Part shown: in pieces, positions 16,701-25,924 of the stretch
Layout: each line of letters starts with the position of its first letter
How positions within the stretch are numbered: the first letter of the stretch is position 1
Assembly (NCBI GenBank): GCA_040385525.1
Contig: JAZKHE010000002.1
Coordinates: forward strand, 682,001 to 746,000
Direction: 5' to 3'
Length of the DNA stretch: 64,000 nucleotides
From: JAZKHE01 sp040385525
GTDB lineage: Bacteria > Bacteroidota > Bacteroidia > UBA4408
Notes under the pieces: generated by a model
Told to the model about the DNA's origin: nothing
Seen by the model: the letters and a program-made list of their open reading frames with translations, nothing else
The model's database searches: none
Program-made: the position numbers and the translations under genes

Positions 16701-18280
16701 ATACTGGTTTAACAACAACTATTTCAACAGTTACTCCATTATCTGAAGGTGGTTCTGGAGTTCCAACCATGCCAGGTTTAAATGTTTTAGCTGGGTCTCA
16801 GTATCTAATTATTATAGATAACTTCTCTGGAGATAATAATGGATATCAATTAAACTTTACAGGTACAGCTCAATTGTTTGATAATGTGGCTCCAGTTATG
16901 ACAGGTTTAAACTCTTGTGTTTCAAATGAAATTACTTTGAGTTTTAGTGAGGAAATTTTCTGTGATTCAATTAAATCAAATGAATTTATATTAGTTAATA
17001 CGATAACAGGTACTGATTACACTCCAAATATTACTGCTGTTAATGGATCAAATTGCGAACCTGGTTTTTATACTGATCAGATTATTATTGGTCATGGTGG
17101 AGGTATGCCTTCTGGTACTTATAAATTAATTACCAATTTAGGAAAACTGCAAGATAGATGTGGTAATATTATTCCTCCGGGAGTTTTCTATCAATTTGAT
17201 TATATGCAAGATATTACCTTGGTTGCAAATACAGATCAGGTTTGTACTGCTGGAGATCAAGTTAGATTAAAGGCTGATGGTGCTGCAATAGGAGGTACTT
17301 ATACTTTAAACCCCGGAAATCTTACCAGTAGCATTGATGTTTTAGAAAATGGATCAGTAGTTTCTACTACAGGTTTATATACTGTAACTCCTTTTACAAC
17401 AACTTATTACGAGGTAACAACAACTCTAAATGGTTGTACAAAATCTGCTGGATTAACTATAACTTTGGTTAACAATCTAGTAGCAGCTGTAGATCCTGTT
17501 AACTTAGCTATTTGTGCTGGTACTACAAATACTACTATCGAAGCTTCTGCATCTATTGATGGAGTTGATTGTACTGATTGTACTTATTTATGGGGTGGCG
17601 GGCAAACAACTCAAACCATTTCAGTGCCAGCAGGAGTTTATACTGTTACTGCTCGTACTAAAAAAGGATGTCCTAGTGCAAATACTGCAACTTCTACCAT
17701 TAAAAACGCAACTTTAGGTGCTGCTCAAGAATGTAATATTTATTATGTATCTCCTAGTGGTGGAGTTACTTCTTTTACCGATATTGGTCCTGATGGTGTA
17801 ACTACATACGTTGCTTATACAAGTGCAGGAAGTGGTTTGTTAAAAACAGACCCTACAACACTCCAAAATGCGTTGCAACTATCATTGTGTCAAAACGCAA
17901 TTATTAAATGTACAAAAGGGGTTTATAATTTAGATAATAAACTTTCTGTAATTGGTTATGTAACTATTGAAGGTGGTTTTGATGCTACTTTTACTAGCAA
18001 ATCAAGTGATTTGTCAGGAGGTGCAAACTCTACAACTATTAGAAGATCTAGTACTTTAGATGTAGGTTCTACAAAAAATGTTACTGCTATTGATGTTGTT
18101 TCTGGTTCAGCTCTTTTCAGATTTCAAGATTTAAGAATTGAGTTGCCTGGTTCTGCAAACGTAGCCAAAAATACAAGGGGGCTTGGCATTAACAATTTTG
18201 GAATTAAGATGGGTTCTACATGTAGTAATTATAATATTGTTAGGTGTTATATTGATGCTGGAAAAGGTTCTGATCAATAA
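13772..18280 (+). CDS. Secreted metzincin-like metalloprotease, apparently 3'-truncated
   Basis: 1502 residues. Signal peptide 1-27; IPT/TIG domain (~30-125); a metalloprotease domain with zinc motif HELGHGHQLAH (His267, Glu268, His271, His277) and a Met-turn VMNY (Met286); then about five cysteine-rich repeats of ~130 residues, each opening like PANDxxC...GTC and containing TVWYxF; an SbsA-like Ig domain (~1045-1150); Ig/PKD-like modules; and the beginning of a beta-helix region (~1380-1502). Two oddities: the Gly at position 8 of the usual HExxHxxGxxH is Gln, and the protein stops at IDAGKGSDQ inside the beta-helix region without any T9SS sorting domain. The stop is therefore probably the product of a deletion or an assembly collapse. 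Confidence 0.85.
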   Translation: MIKNLLNTKSIFLLLICFAMSSLGVVAQTITSFAPASVSAGTTTVLTITGTAFGTGGPTSTMYVEFDNADDGAGGTFVQPIASEYISWSATQIVVRVPSDAGTGIFRVRVGGTTVNSPSNITVTYDLMNVESGGLMYKTDHINKQAGGYTWQMETSFAANAPANASFIRSLESWRCATYINWGLGTTTAVNTIAADGVNVVRFDSGAELPPGVLGRCTSRWTACGSGATMEWWVYELDIVFDSGTTWQFGPAAVGPGQSDFESVSLHELGHGHQLAHVNEPTADVMNYSLTVGTSRRALTAGNINGGLAVMAKSVAANTCTPAPMVALTSGACLLSCPSAPANDLICNATLGAVDGTCLTSQTNVCSGSTGDTPVGCFTTPKTVWYKYVLTAGNMLTINFSSYTFGGSIETALFSGTCGAPVLVGSQCGLPSDTYSFSGITPGTYTFGVSSVAGLEGRFNICATQGTNPCVTPPAHDACATPVTLPIDGTCAASFTNCAATGDFNLGCATSNKTLWYTFTLTGSNDQLALTFSNTAAGFGPNVDLQLYTGACAGLVPVTAKCGTKVSTFTFTGLTAGVAYRLAVSTDAAYAGAFQVCGLQSINPCTGLAPANDNICAATSLPVDATCLTNQRNTCATADYTSGCATSTSTVWYQFNLTGANTVMNVTIDNVTTFGGGNVEMILSSGACATPTSVSTYCGGWGGTIRFTNLSTLTTYYLSVGTTDGTQGTYTICGNQSIDCSVTTLTNDGACGAIALPTNGTCLTGQTNVCATPDTYGGCVTPTAASVYYSFSITAPNNAIRFNFPSNTFSGDVQAYVFRATSCTSFTGIESICAAPASSFSVTNLATGTYYLMIATEVSSTGDFTICGAQYEVPPGTLTGPMQDCAGAIPMCAPQFVETNSYVGAGNQELAGGTCLGTDETNSVWYSISPKTNGTFAFTLTTLRDYDFAVYDLTSYTCADIPTLVPVRCNWSATPGNTGLTTTISTVTPLSEGGSGVPTMPGLNVLAGSQYLIIIDNFSGDNNGYQLNFTGTAQLFDNVAPVMTGLNSCVSNEITLSFSEEIFCDSIKSNEFILVNTITGTDYTPNITAVNGSNCEPGFYTDQIIIGHGGGMPSGTYKLITNLGKLQDRCGNIIPPGVFYQFDYMQDITLVANTDQVCTAGDQVRLKADGAAIGGTYTLNPGNLTSSIDVLENGSVVSTTGLYTVTPFTTTYYEVTTTLNGCTKSAGLTITLVNNLVAAVDPVNLAICAGTTNTTIEASASIDGVDCTDCTYLWGGGQTTQTISVPAGVYTVTARTKKGCPSANTATSTIKNATLGAAQECNIYYVSPSGGVTSFTDIGPDGVTTYVAYTSAGSGLLKTDPTTLQNALQLSLCQNAIIKCTKGVYNLDNKLSVIGYVTIEGGFDATFTSKSSDLSGGANSTTIRRSSTLDVGSTKNVTAIDVVSGSALFRFQDLRIELPGSANVAKNTRGLGINNFGIKMGSTCSNYNIVRCYIDAGKGSDQ

Positions 18281-18338
18281 TTTAACTTAAAAGGTACAAT
18301 ATAGAATACCAATGAAATTAACAACAAAAACAGATATT

Positions 18339-21300
18339 ATGAAAAATTTTTATAGCTTCTCAAAATCTTTGATACTAGCAATGATTTTTGGGTTATTAGG
18401 CTTTAACCAGGCATTTGCTCAACCAGCAAACGACAATTGTGCTAATGCTATTTCGCTTACCGTTAACGGGGCTTGTGTTAATGGTGTTACAGATGCATCT
18501 ACAGTTCAAACTGGTGAGTCGTTTTGTGCAGGAACCATTAACCAAAGTGTTTGGTATAAATTTGTTGCTACACAAGCAACACATATCGTTACCATGACTG
18601 GTAGTGGCGGTTGTTATATGGGTTCTGCAGTTTATAGCGGAGCTTGTTTACCTGCAACCCGTTTAACTTGCGTTGCTGCTGCCGAACAATTATTAAATCA
18701 AAGACATAGTCTTTCTGGTTTAACAGTTGGTGCTACTTACTTAATTCAAATAGTTTATAGTTCTAGTGGGCCTTGTGGTAGCGGAGCAGATTTTTGCGTT
18801 GCTGTTACAACTGGTGTTGACGATCCAACAGGCTGTTTGTGTGCCGATTTATCTACATCTGTTTCTGGTAATTGTCATAGTTTGTCTCTTGTAGGTGCTA
18901 CAGGTTGTATTGACTCAGGCGGTTGCGAAGTTGCTGGTTCTGGCGATGCTATTTTAATGGTTCGCCCAACAGCATCACCAATGGTAATAACCATTGGTAA
19001 TTTAGGTTCAAATTTTACGGGCGATGTACAAGTAATGATTTATTCTGGTAACAATTGTGGTGCGCTTATTTCTGTAGGTACTGCAATTTGTGGTGCTGCT
19101 TCGCCAACATTTGTTGTTTCGCAAGCTGTTACTGTTGGTACAAAATATTGGATATTTGTTTCTTCTGCTGATGGTTCAGTGGGTGTTGATACGGAATATG
19201 GTATTTGCGTTGGTAATGGTTCTGCTTGTGCCATAACGGGTTGTGGTGCTGCTCCTTTAGGAGCGCCAGGTAATGCTTATGGAGTAAGTGCGCTCGACGC
19301 AACCGTTGTATCGAGTATAACTTCATCAGAAATTTATGCAACGGGAGGTACTGCTGGTGGTAATGGTTTTAAAGTGGCTTCAAACGGTGCTACTACATAT
19401 ACTAATACTGCTTTTACTAATACTTTAATAAGTAATTACCCTTTAATAACAGTAGAAAATATAAACTGTTTTAATACCAATATCGATTTTACTGCTGTAG
19501 ATCCTACTCCACTTTGGCCAATGAATGGATTGGGTACAAATGCTACATCACTTACAACAGGGTCTTCGGCTACTTTAACGGTACCAGATAATAGGTATAC
19601 CGCAACTGTTGGTAGAAGAACAATTAATTTTCAAGGAGATATAACAACTAGGTCTTCTTCTTCTTTTAGTAATACAACTGATGTTGCTATAGCAGATGAG
19701 AATTGTGCTAGTGGGGGTGTAAATAGTACAATAACTGTTGCTGGTGCAACCGGTACGGTTGCTTCTGGATTAATTCAGGTGCAAATTGATGTCACACATG
19801 TTGGAGGTTCTTACATGGATGTCTTTTTAAGGGCACCAAATGGACAAATTTTAGAGTTAACCACAGATAATGGTACAATTTCAGATAATTTTACTGCAAC
19901 AGTTTTTACTGATGTTGCTGCTGCTAGTGCTGCATCTGGAGTGTGCCCAATGACAGGTTCGTTTAGACCTGAAGGTAGCTTAACTGCTTCTTGTACTAGA
20001 ACACCTACTGTAAGATCATTTGGCGAATTTGGAACAGGTGGAAATTATAATCCTAATGGCGTTTGGACATTATATATTTCAAGTGATACTAAATTTGCTA
20101 CTGGTACTTTACTTGGTTGGTCAATTACTTTCCCCGATTTTCCTGCTGTTTCTGCCAATCAAAATGTTAATTACCCCGATTTTGTTAATATGTTAATGGG
20201 TATACCAGGTACTGGAACTTTAGCAGGTGTAAACAAAGTTTGTCCAAACGTAGGTAATAGTTATTCTAGTTCGCTTATTGGTGTTCCGGGTATGGTTTTT
20301 TCTTGGACGGCAAGCACTTCGCCTGTTAGTAGTAATACAGCTACTTTTGCAGCGCCAGATTCTGCTGTAACCGATGTGTTTTTTGCTAATGGTGGTATTA
20401 CGACATTAACCTATGTATTAACCTTAACAGTTTCTTCTGGTTGTTGTGGTCCGTTAACACCTGTGTTAACTTATTCAGTTCAGGTATTACCAGATCCAGC
20501 TCCTGCTACGGTTCCTGTTACAACTTTTTCAGTTTGTACTGGTGGCTCTGTAACTTTAAATGCAACACCTGTTTCCAGTTACACCTACGGATGGTATGAT
20601 GCTGCTTTAGGTGGCAATTTGTTGGGACTCGGAGCTAGTTATGTTGTAACGTATGCCACAACAGGCGTCACCACCTATTATGTTGAATTAGTTAATGACT
20701 TGGGATGTCCCAGTGTTAGGGTTCCCGTTACTGTAACAGGTGTAAATAACCCACCTGCGGTAACTAATATAAGTATGTGTGTGGGGGGCGCACAAACCCT
20801 TCGTGTAAATAATCCATTAGTACCTGGTGCTTATACTTGGTATCAAGGTTCTTGTGGAGGACCAGTTGTAAGTAACTCATTTAGTTATGCTGCAAATATT
20901 ACTGCAAGCGAAACGTTTTATGTAAGTTCAACCCCAACAGGTTGTGCAGAAACTACATGTACACCGTTTGTAGTAACATTGAATGCTATTTCACCTCCAG
21001 TATTAACATGGACTGGAGCTGGTGTAAATTCTACAAACAACTGGTTTGATCCAAGTAACTGGAGAGGTTTATCAGACACTCAAAATCCAGCTTCGTTCAC
21101 TTCTGGGGCAATAAATGTAGTAGTGCCTCAAGCTGTTTGTACATCTCCTGGTACAACTAGTACAATTACGGTTACTGGTGTTACAAGTGTAAATGGAATA
21201 ACTTATGCTATACCTACTAATTTGTTAACAGTTACTGTTAATGTAACAGTAAGTTCGGCTACCAAATCAGCTGATTTAACATATTTTTTAATAGCTCCTA

Positions 21301-23228
21301 ATGGTGATATTGTTAAATTAACACAAGGTTTAAACAGAAATTATACAAATGTTAGTTATTCAGATCAGGCACCAGCGGTAATAGCTGCTGATGCTGTAAC
21401 TTATGTTAAGCCAAATGGTACATTAACTGCGAAATGCGGCACAACACCTAATAGAGCAACTTTTGGTGCTATTGGTGGTGGCTCAATAGTCCCTAATGGC
21501 GACTGGACGTTACGATTAAATGATGATACTGATGGAGGGGGCTCTAGTAATACTATAGTTTCTTGGTCAATTAGTTTTCCTGAGTACTTAAATTACTCTA
21601 ATTGTGTACCAGGTTGTGCATCAGATGTTATTATACCTAACACACCTGCTTTAGCAGTTAGTAATCCACCAAAAATAGGCTTTAGTACTACTGTACCGGC
21701 TGTAAACTCTGGTATTGCTAATACAGGTAATTTGTATTTAAATAGTGGTAACGTAATTAGCTTTACAAGCGCTGCTGCCAGATTAAATATTTGTGGAGAT
21801 TTTGTTCATGCTGGTACTTTAATAACAAACGATTTGGGTAGAGTTTCGTTTGTTGGTACAGTTCCTCAAACATATACTAATACTACAACCGTTACAACGG
21901 TTAGTACGCTTACAAACAACTCGTTTAACTTTGTAACTATTAATAATACAGCTTTAAATCCAACAGTTACAGTAGTAGGTAATATGACAATTGGTAATAT
22001 GGTTGGGCATACTAAAGGTACTTTACAATTTTTATCAGGTAGATTAGTTTTATCTACTGGTAATAGATTAACTATGGCTAATAGAACTGCCGCTATTATT
22101 ACTGGTACTGCTTTAGATAAGTATGTTGTAACAAGCGACCCTACTGCCGTTTTAAGAAGATATTTGGCAACAGCAGGTGGGTCTTATGATTTCCCAGTTG
22201 GTAATATAGAAGTAGATTCTTATCAATTACAAAATCTTAACTTTGCATCAGGTCATGGTATAGATTATATTGATGTAAACTTTAGTAATTCAGCTAGCTT
22301 AACAGGTGGCGGTTTACCATTACTTGAAGCGACAACAATTTATACTTATACTTCACTTTTAGATAATGGAGGTTCTGATATTGGTATAGGTAATGCAAAT
22401 GGAGGTGTTTGGACAGTTACACCAAATACAGCAGGAACTGCAACTTATACATGTACTTTAAATGCTAATAACTATACAATTGATGCTGCTACAACACGTA
22501 CCACCGTATTAAAAAGAGTAACATCACCAGTTGGTTCTTGGACAATTGATGGAACTTATGCTTCGGGTGGTTTACCAGCTGCACCAGGTACACAAATATC
22601 TGCTGTTCGAAGTGGCATGGTAGGTTTCTCTCAATTTGCAATTGGTAAATCAATTTCTATTATTCCTTTACCTGTTAAATTAGCAGAATTAACTGCTACT
22701 TGTAATGATGATGTTATAACAGTTAAATGGAGTACTTCTTCAGAAAAAGCAGCAAGTACGTTTACATTAGAGAAAAGTAATAATGGTAGAGAATATACAG
22801 AAGTAAGAGTTGTAAAAGCTGCTGGTACTAGCAATGTTGAGCAATATTACTCAGCAGTTGATTCTAAACCATTTGAAGGAACAACTTATTATCGTTTAAA
22901 AATTATTGATCAAAACGGTATGATTGATTATACAAAAGTGATAGAAGCTGTTTCGCCATGTGTTAAAGGAAATGAGACATTCTATATTTTCCCTAACCCT
23001 GCAAGAACAGAAGCTAAAGTTGTGTTTACAGCAGCTAGCGCAGGTGTTGCAATTGTAAAAGTGAAAAATGCTGTTGGTCAAGAGGTTATACTTAATAAAG
23101 TAGAAACTGTAGTTGGCGAAAACACATGTAATTTAAACTTAAATGGTTTTGCAACTGGAGTTTACATGGTAAGCGTTACAATGAATGAGGAAACTCAAAC
23201 AGGTAAATTGGTTGTAAACAACAGATAA
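18339..23228 (+). CDS. Large T9SS-secreted protein with two P-domains
   Basis: 1629 residues from the ATG at 18339; an in-frame ATG at 18312 would add nine residues, but the downstream start gives a textbook signal peptide (MKNFYSFSKSLILAMIFGLL ... AFAQ). It opens with repeats like those of the preceding metalloprotease (PANDNCANAISL, VWYKF). Two proprotein-convertase P-domain-like regions follow at roughly 465-600 and 930-1085 (MDVFLRAPNGQILELT ... GVWTLYISSD; TYFLIAPNGDIVKLT ... GDWTLRLNDD), separated by Ig-like modules. It ends with a type A sorting domain (FPNPARTEAKVVF ... ATGVYMVSV). No protease domain is present. Probably surface-attached; function unknown. Confidence 0.88.
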   Translation: MKNFYSFSKSLILAMIFGLLGFNQAFAQPANDNCANAISLTVNGACVNGVTDASTVQTGESFCAGTINQSVWYKFVATQATHIVTMTGSGGCYMGSAVYSGACLPATRLTCVAAAEQLLNQRHSLSGLTVGATYLIQIVYSSSGPCGSGADFCVAVTTGVDDPTGCLCADLSTSVSGNCHSLSLVGATGCIDSGGCEVAGSGDAILMVRPTASPMVITIGNLGSNFTGDVQVMIYSGNNCGALISVGTAICGAASPTFVVSQAVTVGTKYWIFVSSADGSVGVDTEYGICVGNGSACAITGCGAAPLGAPGNAYGVSALDATVVSSITSSEIYATGGTAGGNGFKVASNGATTYTNTAFTNTLISNYPLITVENINCFNTNIDFTAVDPTPLWPMNGLGTNATSLTTGSSATLTVPDNRYTATVGRRTINFQGDITTRSSSSFSNTTDVAIADENCASGGVNSTITVAGATGTVASGLIQVQIDVTHVGGSYMDVFLRAPNGQILELTTDNGTISDNFTATVFTDVAAASAASGVCPMTGSFRPEGSLTASCTRTPTVRSFGEFGTGGNYNPNGVWTLYISSDTKFATGTLLGWSITFPDFPAVSANQNVNYPDFVNMLMGIPGTGTLAGVNKVCPNVGNSYSSSLIGVPGMVFSWTASTSPVSSNTATFAAPDSAVTDVFFANGGITTLTYVLTLTVSSGCCGPLTPVLTYSVQVLPDPAPATVPVTTFSVCTGGSVTLNATPVSSYTYGWYDAALGGNLLGLGASYVVTYATTGVTTYYVELVNDLGCPSVRVPVTVTGVNNPPAVTNISMCVGGAQTLRVNNPLVPGAYTWYQGSCGGPVVSNSFSYAANITASETFYVSSTPTGCAETTCTPFVVTLNAISPPVLTWTGAGVNSTNNWFDPSNWRGLSDTQNPASFTSGAINVVVPQAVCTSPGTTSTITVTGVTSVNGITYAIPTNLLTVTVNVTVSSATKSADLTYFLIAPNGDIVKLTQGLNRNYTNVSYSDQAPAVIAADAVTYVKPNGTLTAKCGTTPNRATFGAIGGGSIVPNGDWTLRLNDDTDGGGSSNTIVSWSISFPEYLNYSNCVPGCASDVIIPNTPALAVSNPPKIGFSTTVPAVNSGIANTGNLYLNSGNVISFTSAAARLNICGDFVHAGTLITNDLGRVSFVGTVPQTYTNTTTVTTVSTLTNNSFNFVTINNTALNPTVTVVGNMTIGNMVGHTKGTLQFLSGRLVLSTGNRLTMANRTAAIITGTALDKYVVTSDPTAVLRRYLATAGGSYDFPVGNIEVDSYQLQNLNFASGHGIDYIDVNFSNSASLTGGGLPLLEATTIYTYTSLLDNGGSDIGIGNANGGVWTVTPNTAGTATYTCTLNANNYTIDAATTRTTVLKRVTSPVGSWTIDGTYASGGLPAAPGTQISAVRSGMVGFSQFAIGKSISIIPLPVKLAELTATCNDDVITVKWSTSSEKAASTFTLEKSNNGREYTEVRVVKAAGTSNVEQYYSAVDSKPFEGTTYYRLKIIDQNGMIDYTKVIEAVSPCVKGNETFYIFPNPARTEAKVVFTAASAGVAIVKVKNAVGQEVILNKVETVVGENTCNLNLNGFATGVYMVSVTMNEETQTGKLVVNNR

Positions 23229-23251
23229 TAAAATAGTCAATTTTTTTTTAA

Positions 23252-23285
23252 AAAGCAGGTTGCGAAAGCAACCTGCTTTTTTTTT
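23252..23285 (+). terminator. Strong intrinsic terminator
   Basis: Stem AGCAGGTTGC / GCAACCTGCT (23254-23277) around a GAAA tetraloop, followed by a run of T. It directly follows the 18339-23228 gene. Confidence 0.9.
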
Positions 23286-23546
23286 ATACTGCGAGGAACA
23301 GCTTGTCCCGTGTTTTCGGGAAAGCAGTCTAAAGAGCAAGATTGCATGGGCTTATTCACTTCTTCTTCAGTGTGAAAAATCCTTTTTTTGTCATTCTGAG
23401 GAACGAAGAATCTAAAAAAGATATAATTAAATAAAATGAGACGCATCATGCTTCAGCGTGACAAATATTGTTTTTGTTGCATGCTAACGGATTCTCAATT
23501 TGAGATATATACAGCTATTTCTTAACTTAGTAAATCAAACGAGAAA
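23286..23546. repeat. Intergenic region with composite dispersed repeat
   Basis: No gene. 23383-23466 is the inverted counterpart of 2038-2122: it reads TTTGTCATTCTGAGGAACGA... first and ...GCTTCAGCGTGACAAAT last, with the same two motifs in the same relative order once reverse-complemented. 23300-23330 has the imperfect inverted repeat GCTTGTCCCG ... CGGGAAAGC. The rest is AT-rich and should hold the xdhC promoter, which I could not place. Confidence 0.75.
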
Positions 23547-24308
23547 ATGAGCCAGATTTTTAAAGAGCTAATAGATTTACAAAACAGCAATCAAAAAGCG
23601 GTATTGTGTACTATTATTGCCACAAAAGGCTCAGCTCCACGAAAAGTTGGCGCAAAAATGTTGGTATTACAAAACGGAAAAATAAAAGGAACAATTGGTG
23701 GCGGTGCTTTAGAAAAAATAGTAATTGAACAAGCTTTAGAAGTTTTGCAAAGCAACAAAGCGCTTATTGTAAAACATAATTTAGTAAACGAATTAGCCAT
23801 GTGTTGTGGCGGAACAGTAGAATTATTTTTAGAACCCATTATGAATACAAAAAAACTATATATTTTTGGTGCAGGACATATTGGTAAAGCGTTAGCTCAG
23901 TTTGCAAAAGCTTTAAACTTTTCAGTTTACTTGATTGATGAGCGCTACGAAGCTTTTGAAGACGAAGTTTTTGAAGGTGTTGAGTTAATTAAAAATCATC
24001 ATAAAACCGCAATTGAAGAATTAAGTTTTGATGAAAATACTTTTGTTGTAATACTTACGCACAACCACGATTACGATAGAGAGATTTTGGCATTAACAGC
24101 TCTAAAACCACACCAGTATATTGGTATGATCGGTAGCGAAAGAAAAGTTGCGATAGCTAAAAAAAATTTAGAAGCAGCCAATATATTAAGTCAAAAGCAA
24201 TTAGATGCTGTTGATATGCCTATAGGTATTGATATTAAAGCAATTACGCCCGAAGAAATTGCAATAAGTATTTTGGCTAAATTGATTGATATACGAAATC
24301 AAAATTAG
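23547..24308 (+). CDS. xdhC: XdhC/CoxI family molybdenum cofactor maturation protein
   Basis: 253 residues, normal for the family. XdhC binds molybdenum cofactor, promotes its sulfuration and inserts it into xanthine dehydrogenase. The N-terminal XdhC/CoxI domain has TKGSAPRKVGAKM and GTIGGGALE; a Rossmann-type C-terminal domain begins at LYIFGAGHIGKALAQ and contains the family motif IGMIGSERKVA. It is followed by xdhA after 54 bp and xdhB, so the three form a xanthine dehydrogenase set. No other cofactor-synthesis gene is in the window. Confidence 0.93.
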   Translation: MSQIFKELIDLQNSNQKAVLCTIIATKGSAPRKVGAKMLVLQNGKIKGTIGGGALEKIVIEQALEVLQSNKALIVKHNLVNELAMCCGGTVELFLEPIMNTKKLYIFGAGHIGKALAQFAKALNFSVYLIDERYEAFEDEVFEGVELIKNHHKTAIEELSFDENTFVVILTHNHDYDREILALTALKPHQYIGMIGSERKVAIAKKNLEAANILSQKQLDAVDMPIGIDIKAITPEEIAISILAKLIDIRNQN

Positions 24309-24329
24309 TTTTGCATTAAAGATTTGTTT

Positions 24330-24361
24330 TCATTATTTTTAGAATGACAAAAAAGAAGAGA
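24330..24361. repeat. Partial copy of the dispersed repeat
   Basis: AGAATGACAAAAAAGAAGAG between xdhC and xdhA matches the end of the repeat seen at 2084-2122 and 2476-2513. Only this end is present, so it is a remnant. Confidence 0.5.
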
Positions 24362-24362
24362 T

Positions 24363-25790
24363 ATGCGCAATGAGATAAAGTTTGTGTTAGATGGCAAAAT
24401 AACTAAACTAACATTTAGCGATGAGCTAAAACCAACTACCACTGTTTTAAATTATTTACGAAAAAATCCTTGCCACAAAGGAGTTAAAGAAGGTTGTGCC
24501 GAAGGCGATTGCGGTGCCTGCACAATTGTGTTGGGCGAATTAAATAAAGATAAAATAAAATACAAAGCTATTGATTCGTGTTTGGTTTTTTTACCTATGC
24601 TGCATGGCAAACAATTAATTACGGTTGAAAATTTATCACAAAAAGAAAAGTTGCACCCTGTGCAAGAATCGCTTGTAAATTGTAATGGAAGTCAGTGTGG
24701 GTATTGCACGCCAGGTATAGTAATGTCTTTATTTTCTTTGTATAAAAACGAAAATAACCCTAGTAAAGAAGTTGTAGAAGATGCTTTAACAGGCAATTTG
24801 TGCAGATGCACAGGCTACAAACCAATTATAGAATCTGCTTTTTTATCGTGTAACAAAAATGGAAAAGATATTTTTTCGGATTCAGAAAACGAAGTTGTTG
24901 CGCAATTAAAAGTGATACAAAAAGAAGAAAATTCAATTGAAATTGAAACAGAAAATCAACATTATTATCAACCTTCAACTAAAGAAGAAGCATTAGCAAT
25001 TCGTTATAAAAAGCAAGATGCTGTTATGATTTCGGGTGCTACAGATGTGGCTTTACGGGTAACTAAACGACACGAGTTGCTTACAGAGATAATTGATTTA
25101 TCGCATGTAGAGGATTTAAAAGATTGTTCGATTAGCGATTACCATATTAAGTTTGGCGCAGGCATGACTTTAGAAGATGTTAAAGTTGTTGCAGAAAATG
25201 AACTGCCCGCTTTGTATGAAACTTTAAAAGTGTTTGGTTCAAAACAAATTAGATGCTTAGCAACGTTTGGCGGTAACTTAGGTTCGTCTTCACCAATTGG
25301 CGATACGTTACCCACCTTAATGGCTTATAATGCAGAAATAAAATTACAAAGTGTAGAAGGCGAGCGTAGAGTTAATATGAATAATTTTGTGTTGGGTTAT
25401 CGCCAAACAGAGCGTAAACCAAGCGAATTAATCACAAAAATAATTATACCAAAACCTGCTGCTAATACGCAAGTTAAGTTTTATAAAGTATCTAAACGTA
25501 AAGATTTAGATATTTCTACAGTTAGTGGTGGATTTAGTGTTACACTCGAAAATGGCTGTGTAATGGCAATTACTTTAGCTTATGGAGGAATGGCAGCAGT
25601 AACAAAACGTGCTGCAAAAGCAGAACATTATTTGACAGGTAAATCGTGGAGCAGAGAGCATGTGGAACACGCAATGCAACTGGTTGCAGATGATTTTACA
25701 CCCATAAGTGATGCGCGTTCTGGCGCAGAGTTTAGAACACTTGCTGCTAAGAATTTGTTGTTGAAATTTTGGGTTGAAACGAATGTTTAG
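24363..25790 (+). CDS. xdhA: Xanthine dehydrogenase small subunit (2Fe-2S and FAD)
   Basis: 475-residue electron-transfer subunit. The first 2Fe-2S cluster is held by Cys45, Cys50, Cys53 and Cys73 (GCAEGDCGAC ... DSC), the second by Cys112, Cys115, Cys147 and Cys149 (QCGYC ... LCRC). The FAD-binding domain follows, with the conserved CLATFGGNLGSSSPIGDTLP segment at ~297-316. It transfers electrons from the molybdenum site of the large subunit to NAD+ or another acceptor. The separate iron-sulfur/FAD and molybdenum subunits match the bacterial XdhAB arrangement. Substrate assignment to xanthine rests on family resemblance and the adjacent xdhC. Confidence 0.94.
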   Translation: MRNEIKFVLDGKITKLTFSDELKPTTTVLNYLRKNPCHKGVKEGCAEGDCGACTIVLGELNKDKIKYKAIDSCLVFLPMLHGKQLITVENLSQKEKLHPVQESLVNCNGSQCGYCTPGIVMSLFSLYKNENNPSKEVVEDALTGNLCRCTGYKPIIESAFLSCNKNGKDIFSDSENEVVAQLKVIQKEENSIEIETENQHYYQPSTKEEALAIRYKKQDAVMISGATDVALRVTKRHELLTEIIDLSHVEDLKDCSISDYHIKFGAGMTLEDVKVVAENELPALYETLKVFGSKQIRCLATFGGNLGSSSPIGDTLPTLMAYNAEIKLQSVEGERRVNMNNFVLGYRQTERKPSELITKIIIPKPAANTQVKFYKVSKRKDLDISTVSGGFSVTLENGCVMAITLAYGGMAAVTKRAAKAEHYLTGKSWSREHVEHAMQLVADDFTPISDARSGAEFRTLAAKNLLLKFWVETNV

Positions 25791-25886
25791 TTATGAGTTG
25801 TAAATTATGAGTTATGAGTTTTTTACCACATAGGAACATAGGCTAGTTATAAATTATGAGTTATGAATTATAAGTTGTACTTCTAA
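25791..25886. repeat. Reiterated TTATGAGTT repeat
   Basis: The 134-bp gap between xdhA and xdhB contains imperfect tandem copies of TTATGAGTT/TTATAAATTATGAG, split by ACCACATAGGAACATAGG. It lengthens the gap inside an otherwise compact gene set. No promoter or terminator recognised. Confidence 0.6.
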
Positions 25887-25924
25887 TATCTAAATACTCA
25901 AATCTAACATCTAAAAAAATAAAA

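Noticed and set aside
25791..25924. Possible riboswitch or promoter between xdhA and xdhB
   Set aside because: The sequence is reiterated TTATGAGTT and AT-rich filler with no recognisable aptamer or -7 box.
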